DNA from: Ardenticatenaceae bacterium
Lineage (GTDB): Bacteria > Chloroflexota > Anaerolineae > Promineifilales > Promineifilaceae
NCBI GenBank assembly: GCA_020634315.1
Contig: JACKBV010000069.1
Span: 1-5,437, forward strand
DNA: 5,437 nt
Reading direction: 5' to 3'
Positions within the stretch are counted from its first letter, which is position 1; each line of letters begins with the position of its first letter. The notes under the pieces were generated by a model. That model had not been told where the DNA came from and searched no databases. It saw nothing but the letters and a program-made list of their open reading frames with translations. This document shows positions 5,426 through 5,437 of the stretch, one piece after another. The translations under genes were made by a program, and so were the position numbers.

Positions 5426-5437
5426 CAGTTTCCCTGA

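Overview
The window shows about 5.4 kb of a moderately GC-rich bacterial chromosome with every convincing gene on the minus strand. Three things suggest a filamentous or multicellular bacterium of the Chloroflexota (Anaerolineae-like) type: a STAND/NB-ARC ATPase with the spacer sequence common in Chloroflexota and Cyanobacteria, the dense palindrome ACGGCCGT, and a CCTCCCGGAGG-type hairpin between genes. This assignment is inference; no marker gene is present.

Layout, in the direction of transcription (high to low coordinates). Positions 5255-5437 are a leader with an ECF-sigma-like promoter (TGCAAC-N16-CGTA), a small inverted repeat and a good ribosome binding site. Positions 5254-2603 encode an 883-residue dynamin-like large GTPase with an unusually long insertion between switch I and the DxPG motif, a degenerate G4 motif, and a disordered linker before a helical C-terminal tail. 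A 61-bp gap holding a perfect 12-bp inverted repeat separates it from a 412-residue protein of unknown family (2541-1303). That protein has a helical N-terminus, a proline-rich linker and a C-terminal beta-sandwich-like domain. A strong intrinsic terminator starts at its stop codon, so these two genes look like a closed two-gene operon. Positions 867-1280 have no intact gene; they contain a frame-broken, cysteine-containing stretch that may be a decayed zinc-ribbon gene. The 5' part of a STAND ATPase gene follows (866 to the window edge at 1), cut off just after its Walker A motif.

How the genes might work together: a dynamin-like GTPase plus an elongated partner, followed by a separately transcribed STAND ATPase with an unrecognised N-terminal domain, is the kind of neighbourhood seen in stress-response or anti-phage loci. 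The operon of GTPase and partner is well supported. A functional link to the STAND gene is only a hypothesis, because the terminator separates the two transcripts.

The most distinctive non-genic signal is the octamer ACGGCCGT. It occurs six times in 5.4 kb, about 0.1 copies being expected by chance, and in every coding copy it is read in the same frame as Thr-Ala-Val. This is a HIP1-like highly iterated palindrome.
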